A stretch of DNA of 64,000 bases, taken from positions 62,001 through 126,000 of the forward strand of contig NZ_CANSMR010000015.1 of NCBI RefSeq assembly GCF_947648125.1, read 5' to 3'. Position 1 is the stretch's first letter, and every line of letters begins with the position of its first letter. The stretch comes from an uncultured Bradyrhizobium sp. (GTDB taxonomy: Bacteria > Pseudomonadota > Alphaproteobacteria > Rhizobiales > Xanthobacteraceae). Both the position numbers and the translations under genes were made by a program. Below the pieces are notes generated by a model. That model did no database searches. It was not told where the DNA came from and worked only from the letters and a program-made list of their open reading frames with translations. Shown here piece after piece: positions 53,686-63,502 of the stretch.

Positions 53686-53919
53686 TCAGTTCTTCTTCAT
53701 GCCGTCGTCTTTCTTCATCATCGCGCCGCCGTCCTTCTTCATGGCGTCGTCCTTCTTCATCATGCCATCGTCCTTCTTCATGGCATCCTTTGACATCGTG
53801 CCTTCCTTCTTCATCGCGTCGTCCTTGCCCATCTTGTCCTGAGCGAAGGCGGCGGGCGCCAGCGCCAGGCTGAACGAGAGCAGCGCGGCGGAAACGCCGA
53901 GGCGGGTCTTGGTGGTCAT
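53686..53919 (-). CDS. Pentapeptide MxKDx repeat secreted protein
   Basis: A 77-aa protein. The signal peptide (LLSFSLALAPAAFA) is cleaved before QDKMGKDDAM. The rest is a degenerate repeat of M-K-K-D-D/G, with seven or so copies, ending GMKKN. This matches the penta_MxKDx family. The composition is Lys/Asp/Met only, suggesting an unstructured, perhaps metal- or peroxide-interacting periplasmic protein; that is inference. Confidence 0.82.
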   Translation of the reverse strand: MTTKTRLGVSAALLSFSLALAPAAFAQDKMGKDDAMKKEGTMSKDAMKKDDGMMKKDDAMKKDGGAMMKKDDGMKKN

Positions 53920-54245
53920 GATGATGATCCCTTATGTGGTCAAATGTGAGCGCGACGACTTGCCGCTCTCTCCTCGACGCACTTGCGCGGCCGCTTGTTA
54001 CCTCCAATAACAAATTCTTGAAGCACACCGGCGCGCACGCCCGTCGCGCATCGCGCGACGAGCGGGCGGCGATGCAGTGTGCGCCGCAGCAACGGCAAGA
54101 CTTGAATGACATGACTTGCGACCGCCTGTCGGCCCGCACTAACAGCTCGAACTATCAGACTAGAGAAGTTTCACGCGAAGACCGGCTAAGCTAAAGCTCC
54201 GCGCCGGCCTAACAGCCACTCAAGAAGCTCTTCAGGGGAAGAACC
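53920..54245. other. Divergent intergenic region upstream of the TRAP operon
   Basis: About 325 bp, no supported gene. A perfect hairpin CGTCGCGC-ATC-GCGCGACG lies at 54042-54060. The gap probably holds promoters of the MxKDx gene and dctP, but none is clear. The dctP ribosome site is TTCAGGGGAAGAACC. Confidence 0.45.
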
Positions 54246-55268
54246 ATGCTCACACGCCGCCACGTCCTCGCTTCCGCCCTCGCCGCGCCCGCAGCCTTAC
54301 GGATGGGCATCGGGACCGCGCATGCCGCAACCACGCTGAAGATCTCGCATCAGTTCCCCGGCGGCACCATCGACAAGGGCGACTTCCGCGACAGGCTGTG
54401 CCGGATGTTCGCGGCCGAGGTCGCCAAGCGCTCGGGCGGCGACCTCACCGCCGAGATCTATCCGAACTCCTCGCTGATCAAGACCAACGCGCAGTTCTCG
54501 GCGATGCGCAAGGGCGCGCTCGATCTCAGCCTCTATCCGATGCCCTATGCCGGCGGCGAGTTGCCGGAGACCAATATCGGCCTGATGCCGGGCCTGGTGA
54601 CGACCTACGACCAGGGCCTGCGCTGGAAGAAGGAGCCCGTCGGCAAGGCGCTGAGCGACTTCCTCGCCGACAAGGGCATTCTGCTGATCTCCTGGGTGTG
54701 GCAGGCCGGCGGCGTCGCCAGCCGTTCCAAGGCGATCGTGGCGCCCGAAGACGCCAAGGGCCTCAAGGTGCGCGGCGGCTCGCGCGAGATGGACATGGTG
54801 CTGCAGACCGCCGGCGCTGCCGTGCTGTCGGTGCCGTCCAACGAGATCTACGCCGCGATGCAGACCGGCGCCTGCGATGCCGGCATCACCTCCTCAACCA
54901 GCCTGATCTCGTTCCGCCTCGAGGAAGTTGCGAAGTCGCTGACCTCGGGCGCCGGCGCCTCCTACTGGTTCATGCTGGAGCCGCTGATGATGTCGAAGGC
55001 GATCTTCGACAAACTGCCGAAGAACCAGCAGGACATCATCCTTGCCGTCGGCGCTGAGCTCGAGGCCTTCGGCCGCAAGGGTGCGCAGGACGACGATGCC
55101 GAAGTCGCCAAGGTTTATGAAAAGGCCGGCGCCAAGGTCAGCGCGCTCGACGCCGCCATTGTCGGCAAGTGGCGCGACATCGCGCGCGACACCGCCTGGA
55201 AGGACTACGGCGCCAAGACGGCGACGTCAGCCAACCTGCTGAAGCTCGCAAGCGACGTCGCCGCATGA
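54246..55268 (+). CDS. TRAP transporter substrate-binding protein (DctP-type)
   Basis: A 340-aa periplasmic receptor. The N-terminus TRRHVLASALAAPAALRMG has a twin-arginine motif, so Tat export is likely. The mature domain is DctP-like: TLKISHQFPGGTIDKGD, then EIYPNSSLIKTNAQFSAMRKG, LKVRGGSREMDMVLQ and PSNEIYAAMQTGACDAGITS. The conserved arginine (VRGGSR) would bind a carboxylate. It overlaps dctQ by 4 nt (ATGA). Confidence 0.93.
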   Translation: MLTRRHVLASALAAPAALRMGIGTAHAATTLKISHQFPGGTIDKGDFRDRLCRMFAAEVAKRSGGDLTAEIYPNSSLIKTNAQFSAMRKGALDLSLYPMPYAGGELPETNIGLMPGLVTTYDQGLRWKKEPVGKALSDFLADKGILLISWVWQAGGVASRSKAIVAPEDAKGLKVRGGSREMDMVLQTAGAAVLSVPSNEIYAAMQTGACDAGITSSTSLISFRLEEVAKSLTSGAGASYWFMLEPLMMSKAIFDKLPKNQQDIILAVGAELEAFGRKGAQDDDAEVAKVYEKAGAKVSALDAAIVGKWRDIARDTAWKDYGAKTATSANLLKLASDVAA

Positions 55269-55819
55269 TGCATGGTCCGGTCGCGGATCAAGCCGAAACC
55301 CCAAGCATGGCCACGGGCAATACGCCGGTGGCCTTGCTCGGGCGCGCGCTGTCCGTCTGCAACAACATCATCGTGGTGTTCGCCGCGCTCGCCTTGATCG
55401 CGGCCTGCGTGATCCTGAGCTACAGCGTGCTCGGCCGCGCTTTGTGCCACAGCCCCAACTACTGGCAGGACGAGGCCGCCGTGTTCCTGCTGGTCGGCGC
55501 CACCTTCATGACGTCCGCCTATGTGCAGAGCCAGCGCGGCCATGTCAGCATCGAGGCGTTCGTCGGCCTGCTCTCGGCGCGCGCCAACAGCATCAGGCTG
55601 TGGCTGGTCGATGTCGCGAGCTTCGCGTTCTGCACCTTCTTCGCCTGGAAGTCCTGGACCCTGGCGCACGAGGCCTATGTCGACGGCCAGGTGTCCAACT
55701 CGATGTGGTCGCCGCCGCTCGCCGTCCCCTACGGGCTGATGGCGCTCGGCATGACGCTGCTCTGCGTGCAGCTGCTTCTGCAAATCCTCATTCCGCTGAC
55801 TGGTGGCGTGCGCCGATGA
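55265..55819 (+). CDS. TRAP transporter small permease (DctQ-type)
   Basis: A 184-aa membrane protein with four helices. Family hallmarks are LSYSVLGRALCHSPNYWQDEAAVF and SAYVQSQRGHVSIEAF. It starts at 55265 or at the second ATG, 55268. It couples to dctM through ATGA at 55816-55819. It forms the inner-membrane QM complex with the next gene. Confidence 0.92.
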   Translation: MMHGPVADQAETPSMATGNTPVALLGRALSVCNNIIVVFAALALIAACVILSYSVLGRALCHSPNYWQDEAAVFLLVGATFMTSAYVQSQRGHVSIEAFVGLLSARANSIRLWLVDVASFAFCTFFAWKSWTLAHEAYVDGQVSNSMWSPPLAVPYGLMALGMTLLCVQLLLQILIPLTGGVRR

Positions 55820-57174
55820 CCGTGTTTGGTATTGGCATCTCCTACGGGCTTGCCACCCTGTTTGCGATGTTCTCCGGCATGCCGATCGCATTCGCGCTCG
55901 GTGCGGTCGCCGTCGTGTTCATGGCGATCTACATGCCGGCTGCCTCGCTCGATACGGTGACCCAGAACGTCTACGAGGAGATGGCCTCGATCACGCTGCT
56001 GTCGATCCCGCTGTTCATCCTGAAGGGCGCGGCGATCGGCAAATCGCGCGCCGGCCAGGACCTCTACTCGGCGCTGCATGCCTGGCTGCACCGCGTGCCC
56101 GGCGGCCTCGGCGTCGCCAACGTGTTCGCCTGCGCCCTGTTCGCGGCTATGGCCGGCTCCTCGCCCGCGACCTGCTCGGCGATCGGCTCGGCCGGCATTC
56201 CGGAGATGCGCAAGCGCGGCTATTCCGGCGGCTTTGCCGCGGGGATCATCGCTGCCGGCGGCACGCTCGGCATCCTGCTGCCGCCCTCGATCACGATGAT
56301 CCTGTTCGCCGTCGCGGCCGAGAAATCGCTGGGTCGGCTGTTCCTCGCCGGCATCGGCCCCGGACTGCTGCTGGTATCGCTGTTCGGCTTCTACGCCGTG
56401 TTCCGCTTCCGCAAGGAATACGCGATGGCCAAAGCCGCCTACGACGCGACCGGCAAGGATGCCGCGATCCTGCAGCGCGACGAGTTCACCATGGCCGAGC
56501 GCTTCAGCGCGCTGCCGCGCGTGATCCCGTTCGTGCTGCTGCTCACCGGCGTGATGATCGCGCTCTATGGCGGCTACGCGACGCCGTCGGAAACCGCCGG
56601 CCTCGGCGGCCTGCTGGCGCTCGGCCTGATCGCGGTGATCTACAGCGTGTGGAAACCGAGCGACCTGTCGCCGATCCTGAAATCGACCATCCGCGAGTCG
56701 ACCATGCTGATGCTGATCATCGGCATGTCGCTGCTGTATTCCTACGTGATGAGCTATTTGCACATCTCGCAGTCGGCGGCGGAAGCGATCGTCGCGATGC
56801 ACCTGCCGCGCTGGGAGCTGTTGTTTGCGATCCTCGTGATGGTGATCGTGCTCGGCTTCTTCCTGCCGCCGGTCTCGATCATCCTGATGACCGCGCCGAT
56901 CATCCTGCCGCCGCTCCGTGCCGCTGAGTTCGACATCATCTGGTTCGGCGTCGTCATGACCATCGTGATGGAGATGGGCCTGATCCACCCGCCGGTCGGT
57001 CTCAACATCTTCGTCATCCGCAACGTCGCGCCCGACATCCCCCTGAGCGAGGTGATCTGGGGCACGCTTCCCTTCGTGCTGCTGATGATGTTCGCCGTGC
57101 TGATGCTGTGCTTCTTCCCGGAGATCTCGACCTGGCTGCCGAACCTGGTGATGGGGCCGGACAGCGGACGCTAG
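55816..57174 (+). CDS. TRAP transporter large permease (DctM-type)
   Basis: A 452-aa protein with about 12 helices. SGMPIAFALGAVAVVFM, then FAAMAGSSPATCSAIGSAGIPEM and AAGGTLGILLPPSITMILF are DctM motifs, and the second half ends with HPPVGLNIFVIRNVAPDIPL. Sodium-driven uptake of an organic acid; the substrate is unknown. The SMP-30 hydrolase gene nearby might hint at a sugar-acid route. Confidence 0.93.
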   Translation: MTVFGIGISYGLATLFAMFSGMPIAFALGAVAVVFMAIYMPAASLDTVTQNVYEEMASITLLSIPLFILKGAAIGKSRAGQDLYSALHAWLHRVPGGLGVANVFACALFAAMAGSSPATCSAIGSAGIPEMRKRGYSGGFAAGIIAAGGTLGILLPPSITMILFAVAAEKSLGRLFLAGIGPGLLLVSLFGFYAVFRFRKEYAMAKAAYDATGKDAAILQRDEFTMAERFSALPRVIPFVLLLTGVMIALYGGYATPSETAGLGGLLALGLIAVIYSVWKPSDLSPILKSTIRESTMLMLIIGMSLLYSYVMSYLHISQSAAEAIVAMHLPRWELLFAILVMVIVLGFFLPPVSIILMTAPIILPPLRAAEFDIIWFGVVMTIVMEMGLIHPPVGLNIFVIRNVAPDIPLSEVIWGTLPFVLLMMFAVLMLCFFPEISTWLPNLVMGPDSGR

Positions 57175-57209
57175 ACCGGTCGCCTGAATCTATCGCGTCA
57201 ACAGCAGCC

Positions 57210-57347
57210 TCAGGCCGCCTCCTGCTCGCGTGCTGCGAGGGCCTGCTCGATCCGGCGAACCAGCAACGCCGTCGGACGTCCCTCGCGCTGCAGTCGGCGG
57301 AGCTCATTCCATAGCCTGATGATTTCGCGGTCTCGCTCGGCGTCCAT
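57210..57347 (-). CDS. Small hypothetical protein (45 aa)
   Basis: The ATG at 57347 follows GGGAGAATG and opens MDAERDREIIRLWNELRRLQ. Fully helical and charged, ending LAAREQEAA. It is convergent with dctM. Short, but codon use is native. Function unknown. Confidence 0.5.
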   Translation of the reverse strand: MDAERDREIIRLWNELRRLQREGRPTALLVRRIEQALAAREQEAA

Positions 57348-57445
57348 GGCGGCATTCTCCCGGGCGCTCGAATATGAACGAAACAAGAACAAAACTCAAG
57401 TCCCAGGATGGTGTCGGTGGCGCTGGAACAGCGAAATTGGCTCCG

Positions 57446-58294
57446 TCAGGGATAGCCGTCGCCCGGTGTATCGACCTCGACTAGGTCGATCCGAGACACC
57501 GATTTGCCCTTCCGCAGCTCCTCGTAGGACGTCTCCGCGCTCAGGCAGAACAGCGTCCTGCGGTCCGTGCCCCCGAGCGCACACGCGAGCGCGCGGCGGC
57601 CGGGGACTGCGATCCGCGCCCGCTCCACACCATTGCGATCGATCCGGACGAACGCGTCTTCGGTGAACGAGGCGACCCAGACCGCGCCGTCGCCATCGAG
57701 GCAGATGCCGTCGGGATCATTGACGCGACCGAACCGCCCGCGAAGGCTCAGGCCGCCGTCCGGCGCGATGTCGTAGTCGGCGAGACCGGCACCATCCATT
57801 TCCGCGACGACGAGCCGGCGATGGTCGGAGGAAACGGCAATGCCGTTCGGAAAGCGCAAGCCGTCGGCGACGACGCGGGCGCTGCCGTCGGGCATCACCA
57901 GGAGAATGCGGCCGACGGCGCCGCGGCCCTCCGGCGGTGGCAGATTGAAGCCGAGATCGCCGACATAGGCACGGCCCTGCCCGTCGACGATCATGTCGTC
58001 GATCGTGCCGGTCGCAATCCCGGAGAGATCGGCATACAACGACAGCGCTCCGCCGGAAAACCGCAGCAGGCGCTTCCTGAACATCGTCAGCACGACGATG
58101 TCGCCATCAGGCAGCACGCCAAGGCCGCACGGCGTGTCGTCGGTCACCGCCGCATGCTCCTGGCGTTCGCCCGACGGGCTGATGCTGAGCAGCGTCCGCG
58201 CCATGCAGTCGACGAACCAGAGCCGCCCGCGATGCCAGCGCGGGCCCTCGAAATAGCGGCCGCCATCCAGAATGGTTCTGAGCCGAGCCGTCAT
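57446..58294 (-). CDS. SMP-30/gluconolactonase/LRE family protein
   Basis: A 282-aa six-bladed beta-propeller: GGRYFEGPRWHRGRLWFVD (metal-binding Glu), then DDMIVDGQGRAYVGDLGF, FPNGIAVSSD and VNDPDGICLDGDGAVWVASF. These provide the calcium/zinc ligands of sugar lactonases. Start at ATG 58294; the longer frame adds nothing family-like. Likely hydrolyses a sugar-acid lactone; it is unlinked to dgoKA but thematically close. Confidence 0.88.
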   Translation of the reverse strand: MTARLRTILDGGRYFEGPRWHRGRLWFVDCMARTLLSISPSGERQEHAAVTDDTPCGLGVLPDGDIVVLTMFRKRLLRFSGGALSLYADLSGIATGTIDDMIVDGQGRAYVGDLGFNLPPPEGRGAVGRILLVMPDGSARVVADGLRFPNGIAVSSDHRRLVVAEMDGAGLADYDIAPDGGLSLRGRFGRVNDPDGICLDGDGAVWVASFTEDAFVRIDRNGVERARIAVPGRRALACALGGTDRRTLFCLSAETSYEELRKGKSVSRIDLVEVDTPGDGYP

Positions 58295-58591
58295 GACGCA
58301 CCGGCCTGAGACAACAGATCTGACATGAGAGCGCCCCTGCCGCACGTTTCGACGAGGATATATCGGCGCCGGGACCGGTCAAACTGGCGTCTCGGCCCTT
58401 CAAGAAATGCCCGCGAAACCGCCGGTTCCCGTCGGTTCCACACGCCTTACGCCTTATTTTGCCGCGTTTTCCCTGTTGAGTTGCGCCAGCATTAACACTC
58501 GAGAATCGAGGGTAGTGATAATCTGCGGCGATTGTGCCGCCGTATGACGCGTTCTGTTTGTGCCTCGTGGTTTCTCAGGGGGGACCAGGGA

Positions 58592-60841
58592 ATGAACCGG
58601 TGCCTACGTCCGCTGGCGTGTTTCGCCACCGCCGCCGCGCTTGCGCTGCTTCCCGTTCAGGCAGTCGCTAAATTACATCACCAGCACCAGGCCAAAAGCG
58701 GCCACGGGGACAAGAAGGCGCATGGCGCCAAGGCCGGCACCAAAGCCAGCACGAAGTCCGCGCGCGAAAATGCCTCCGGCAAGCGCCGGCATGCCAGGCA
58801 CGGCGCCGACAAACGCAAATCCGCGAAGGCCAAATCCGCTCCGTCCAAATCGGCTGAGACCTCGAAGGCGCCCGAGCCGGAGAAGCCCGCCGGGCCGCAA
58901 CTGTCGGGCGATCTCGCCGCGGTCAGGGACGCGATCACCGCGGCACGCCAGGGCAAGACCAGCGACGCGACCGACATCCAGGCAAAGATCACCGATCCCG
59001 TCGGGCGCAAGCTCGTCGAGTGGTATCTGCTGCGTCATTCCGAGTCGAATGCGCCGTTCAGCCGTTATGCGGCATTCGTCACGGCCAACCCGGACTGGCC
59101 AAGCGTCACGCTGTTGCGCAAACGGGCTGAGGCGCGGATCTGGCAAGAGCGCAGCGATCCGGCCACGGTACACGCTTTCACGCTCGATCAGCCGATCAGC
59201 GCCAAGGGCAAGTTCGCGCTCGCCCGCACGCTGCTCGCCGAAGGCGATCGCGACGGCGCTACGCGGCTGGTGCGCGAGGCCTGGCGCTCGGAAGAATTAC
59301 TGGACCGTACCGAGAGCGACGCCTACGACGCGTTCAAGGACCTGCTGACGCGCGACGATCGTCGCGCGCGCATGGACAAGCGGATCGGCGCCAAGGATCT
59401 CGCCGGCGCCAGGCGCGCGGCACAGCATCTCGGCAGCGACGAGCTGGCGATCGTCAAGGCCTGCGGCGCGGTCCGCGGGCAATCCAGCAAGGCAGAGGAC
59501 ACGCTCAACGATGTGCCGGCGGACGCCCGCGGCGACCTCGGCTACACGCTGTGCCGCATCCAGTGGCTGCTCGCGAAGAACAGGATCGACGATGCGGCGC
59601 GCGTGACGATTGCGGCGGCGCCCGAGACGATGGCGCAGCAGGACACCGACCAGTGGTGGCGCGAGCGCCGCATCCTCTCCCGCAAGCTGCTCGACCAGGG
59701 TGAGTACCAGGCGGCCTTTGACGTCATCCGCGGCGCGGCGCCGCCGGACAATCCGTATTACCGCTCCGACATGCACTTCATGCGCGGCTGGATCGCGCTG
59801 CGCTATCTCGACGATGCCAGGACCGCCGCAGCGCATTTCGCCCACATCGACGAAGGCCAGACCAACCCGACCGTGCTGGCGCGCGCCGCCTATTGGCGCG
59901 GCCGTGCCGCCGAGGCGCTTGGCAACAGTGTGGCGATGCGGGCCGACTACCAGGCCGCGGCGCGCTACCCGACCGCCTATTACGGTCAGCTCGCGCTGGC
60001 CAAGCTCGGCCGTGACGGCGTCGAGCTGCGCGCGCCCTCGCCGGCGGCCAGCGCCGGCAGCATGGCGGCCGACGAACGCGTGCGTGCCGCCGACATGCTC
60101 TATGCGATCGGTGAGCCCGACATCGTGCTCTATTTCGCCGCCGACCTCGCCGAGGAAAGCCCAGACGTCGGGATGCTCGAGGCGCTCGGCGAGCTCACCG
60201 GCCGCCGCAACGATGCCCGCGCCATGCTGCAGATCGGCAAGATCGCGCTGGCGCGGGGCTTTGCCTTCGACCACTACGCGTTCCCGGTCATCGGCATTCC
60301 CAAGCACACCCCGATCGCCCCGGATATCGGGCGCAGCATGACCTACTCGATCGCGCGCACCGAAAGCGCGTTCGATCAGCGCGACAAATCGGCGGCCAAC
60401 GCCGTCGGCCTGATGCAGGTGACGCCCGAGGCCGGCCGCGACACCGCCAAGCGTTTCGGCGTCGGCTATGACTGGAGCCGGATGGTTTCCGATCCGGTCT
60501 ACAACACCCAGATGGGGGCCGCCGAATTGAGCGCGCTGCTGGCGGAATATCGCGGCTGCCATATCATGACGTTTGCCGGTTACAACGCCGGCCGCGGGCG
60601 CGTCCGCGACTGGATCAAGGCCTATGGCGACCCGCGCGATCCCAAGGTCGATCCGGTCGACTGGGTCGAGCGAATTCCGATTTCGGAGACGCGCAACTAC
60701 GTCCAGCGCGTGATGGAGAATTTCGCGGTCTATCAGGCGCGGTTCGAGGACGCGGGCACGGCGTTGGCGGCCAAGAGCGGCGAGCGCGTGGTAACGCAGG
60801 AGAGCAACGCGGCGCCGGCGCAGACAATGCCGTCGCAATAA
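58592..60841 (+). CDS. Soluble lytic murein transglycosylase (Slt70-like)
   Basis: A 749-aa periplasmic enzyme that cleaves peptidoglycan glycan strands with 1,6-anhydro formation. The signal peptide ends at VQAVA. A very Lys/Ala/His-rich linker (about 28-110) precedes a long helical superhelical domain. The C-terminal SLT domain has SIARTESAFDQRDKSAANA (E591), VGLMQVTPEAG and MTFAGYNAGRGRVRDW. The ATG at 58592 follows CCAGGGA. A GATAAT at about 58517 may be the -10 box. Confidence 0.93.
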   Translation: MNRCLRPLACFATAAALALLPVQAVAKLHHQHQAKSGHGDKKAHGAKAGTKASTKSARENASGKRRHARHGADKRKSAKAKSAPSKSAETSKAPEPEKPAGPQLSGDLAAVRDAITAARQGKTSDATDIQAKITDPVGRKLVEWYLLRHSESNAPFSRYAAFVTANPDWPSVTLLRKRAEARIWQERSDPATVHAFTLDQPISAKGKFALARTLLAEGDRDGATRLVREAWRSEELLDRTESDAYDAFKDLLTRDDRRARMDKRIGAKDLAGARRAAQHLGSDELAIVKACGAVRGQSSKAEDTLNDVPADARGDLGYTLCRIQWLLAKNRIDDAARVTIAAAPETMAQQDTDQWWRERRILSRKLLDQGEYQAAFDVIRGAAPPDNPYYRSDMHFMRGWIALRYLDDARTAAAHFAHIDEGQTNPTVLARAAYWRGRAAEALGNSVAMRADYQAAARYPTAYYGQLALAKLGRDGVELRAPSPAASAGSMAADERVRAADMLYAIGEPDIVLYFAADLAEESPDVGMLEALGELTGRRNDARAMLQIGKIALARGFAFDHYAFPVIGIPKHTPIAPDIGRSMTYSIARTESAFDQRDKSAANAVGLMQVTPEAGRDTAKRFGVGYDWSRMVSDPVYNTQMGAAELSALLAEYRGCHIMTFAGYNAGRGRVRDWIKAYGDPRDPKVDPVDWVERIPISETRNYVQRVMENFAVYQARFEDAGTALAAKSGERVVTQESNAAPAQTMPSQ

Positions 60842-60846
60842 TGCTG

Positions 60847-60965
60847 CGTCGTCCCGGCGAAGGCCGGGACCCATACGCCGTGGCCGACGTAAGGGGCAAT
60901 CGGCTCGACGATTTGCGAACAGGCCACAGCGGTGGCGATGGGTCCCGGCCTTCGTCGGGACGACG
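60847..60965. repeat. Palindromic repeat after the transglycosylase gene
   Basis: Inverted arms: CGTCGTCCCGGCGAAGGCCG at the left and CGGCCTTCGTCGGGACGACG at the right, with nested CCGTGGCC and GGCCACAGCGG. It begins 6 nt after the stop at 60841 and fills the convergent gap to the TctC-type gene. Confidence 0.75.
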
Positions 60966-60980
60966 TGGAGGGACCCGCCC

Positions 60981-61952
60981 TCACTCCACTTTCACATTGG
61001 CGGCCTTGATCATCGGCCACCATTTTGCAATCTCCGCCTTCTGCCAGGCGCCGAGTGCTTCCGGTTTCAACTGGTCCTTTGGCGGCATCTGCAAGCCGAG
61101 ATTTTCGAGCTGCTTCTTCACGGCAGGATCGTTCATCGCCTGGATCGCCGCGACGTTGAGCTTGTCCACGATCTCCTTCGGCGTGCCCTTCGGCACCCAC
61201 AGGCCGGACCACAGCGTCATGTGGAAGCCCGGCAGGCCGGCCTCGTCAACGGTCGGGACCTCAGCCGCATTCGCGACCCGCTTGGAATCGGTGACCGCAT
61301 AGGCGCGGATGTTGCCGGCGCGGACCTGGTTGATCGAGTTCGACGTCTGATCGACGATGATATCGATCTGGCCGGCGACGAGGTCGTTCAGCGCCGGCCC
61401 GGTACCGCGATACGGCACGTATTGCAGCTTGATGCCGGAGACGTTCTCGAAATAGAGCCCGGCGATGTGGCTGCCGCTGCCGGCACCCGCAGTGCCCGCG
61501 GTCGGCGGCGCCGGCCGCGACTTCAGCCACTCCAACAGCTCCTTCAGCGACTTCGCCGGCACGGCGTTCTTGCTGACGATGATCATCGGATTGCTCGGCA
61601 GCAGCACGACCGGCTCGAGATCATCGACGAGATCATAGCCGAGCTTGTAGATCGCGCCGTTCGCGACATGAGTTCCGAGATGGCCGAACGAGACGGTGTA
61701 GCCGTCGGGCGCCGCGCGCACCGCGCGGCCGACGCCGAGCGAACCGCCCGCTCCGGTCACGTTCTCGATCAGAACCACTTCGCCCAGCGACTGCTTCATG
61801 CGCTCGGCGAGGATGCGCGCCATCGCATCTGACGGACCGCCGGCGGCGAATGGCACGACGATGGTGATCGGGTGCGCGGGCCAGGTTTCCGCAGGCGCAA
61901 TACCTGTAAGTGCCAGCATCGCCAACACAGTCACAATTGCTCTACGTATCAT
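60981..61952 (-). CDS. Bug/TctC-family solute-binding protein
   Basis: A 323-aa periplasmic receptor of tripartite tricarboxylate-type transporters. The signal peptide ends at GIAPA. The mature part begins ETWPAHPITIVVPFAAGGPSD, then LIENVTGAGGSLGVGRAVRA, LQYVPYRGTGPALNDLVAGQ and VPTVDEAGLPGF, all Bug hallmarks. No tctA/tctB genes are adjacent, so it is an orphan receptor, as is common. Start at ATG 61952 after GGAGAGGTGGGA. Confidence 0.92.
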   Translation of the reverse strand: MIRRAIVTVLAMLALTGIAPAETWPAHPITIVVPFAAGGPSDAMARILAERMKQSLGEVVLIENVTGAGGSLGVGRAVRAAPDGYTVSFGHLGTHVANGAIYKLGYDLVDDLEPVVLLPSNPMIIVSKNAVPAKSLKELLEWLKSRPAPPTAGTAGAGSGSHIAGLYFENVSGIKLQYVPYRGTGPALNDLVAGQIDIIVDQTSNSINQVRAGNIRAYAVTDSKRVANAAEVPTVDEAGLPGFHMTLWSGLWVPKGTPKEIVDKLNVAAIQAMNDPAVKKQLENLGLQMPPKDQLKPEALGAWQKAEIAKWWPMIKAANVKVE

Positions 61953-61977
61953 TCCCACCTCTCCAAAGATTTCTGGC

Positions 61978-62063
61978 CGTCATTGCGAGGAGCGAAGCGA
62001 CGAAGCAATCCATGCTTCAGCGGAAGCGGTGCAATGGATTGCTTCGCTACGCTCGCAATGACG
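61978..62063. repeat. Palindromic repeat between tctC-like and threonine synthase genes
   Basis: Left arm CGTCATTGCGAGGAGCGAAG..AAGCAATCCAT and right arm ATGGATTGCTTCG..CGCTCGCAATGACG are inverted copies. This class, translated CEERSDEAI, is widespread in alphaproteobacteria by recall. It lies 14 bp after thrC and 26 bp before the TctC-type start. Confidence 0.8.
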
Positions 62064-62077
62064 ACGCGGTAGCAGCG

Positions 62078-63319
<1,242 letters not shown>

Positions 63320-63361
63320 TGGCTCTGTTCTTTCTTGCTGTTCATTATGACCGGTGTTTGA

Positions 63362-63476
63362 CCCGTCACCCTGAGGAGGCCGCAAAGCGGCCGTCTCGAA
63401 GGGCGACAGGCCCCGTTGCTCGTTCCGGGCCGTACATCCTTCGAGGCTCGCTCTGCTCGCACCTCAGGATGACGGG
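63362..63476. repeat. Palindromic repeat between threonine synthase and lpdA
   Basis: Outer arms CCCGTCACCCTGAGGAGG and CACCTCAGGATGACGGG are inverted; inside, CTCGAAGGGCGA and CATCCTTCGAGGC pair. A distinct sequence class from the other repeats here. It sits upstream of thrC and downstream of lpdA. Confidence 0.75.
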
Positions 63477-63502
63477 ACTTCTGTTGGCGACGTCTCCGAA
63501 CG

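Noticed and set aside
53686-53919. CRISPR-like short repeats
   Set aside because: They are in-frame codon repeats of a secreted MxKDx protein, with no uniform spacers and no cas genes.
53934-54194. 86-codon frame upstream of the TRAP operon
   Set aside because: No homology-like features or ribosome site; it spans a perfect DNA hairpin and looks non-coding.
44463-54245. Genomic island inserted at tRNA-Arg
   Set aside because: No integrase, transposase or second copy of the tRNA 3' end was found in the window; housekeeping-like genes (dgoKA, SRPBCC) lie inside.
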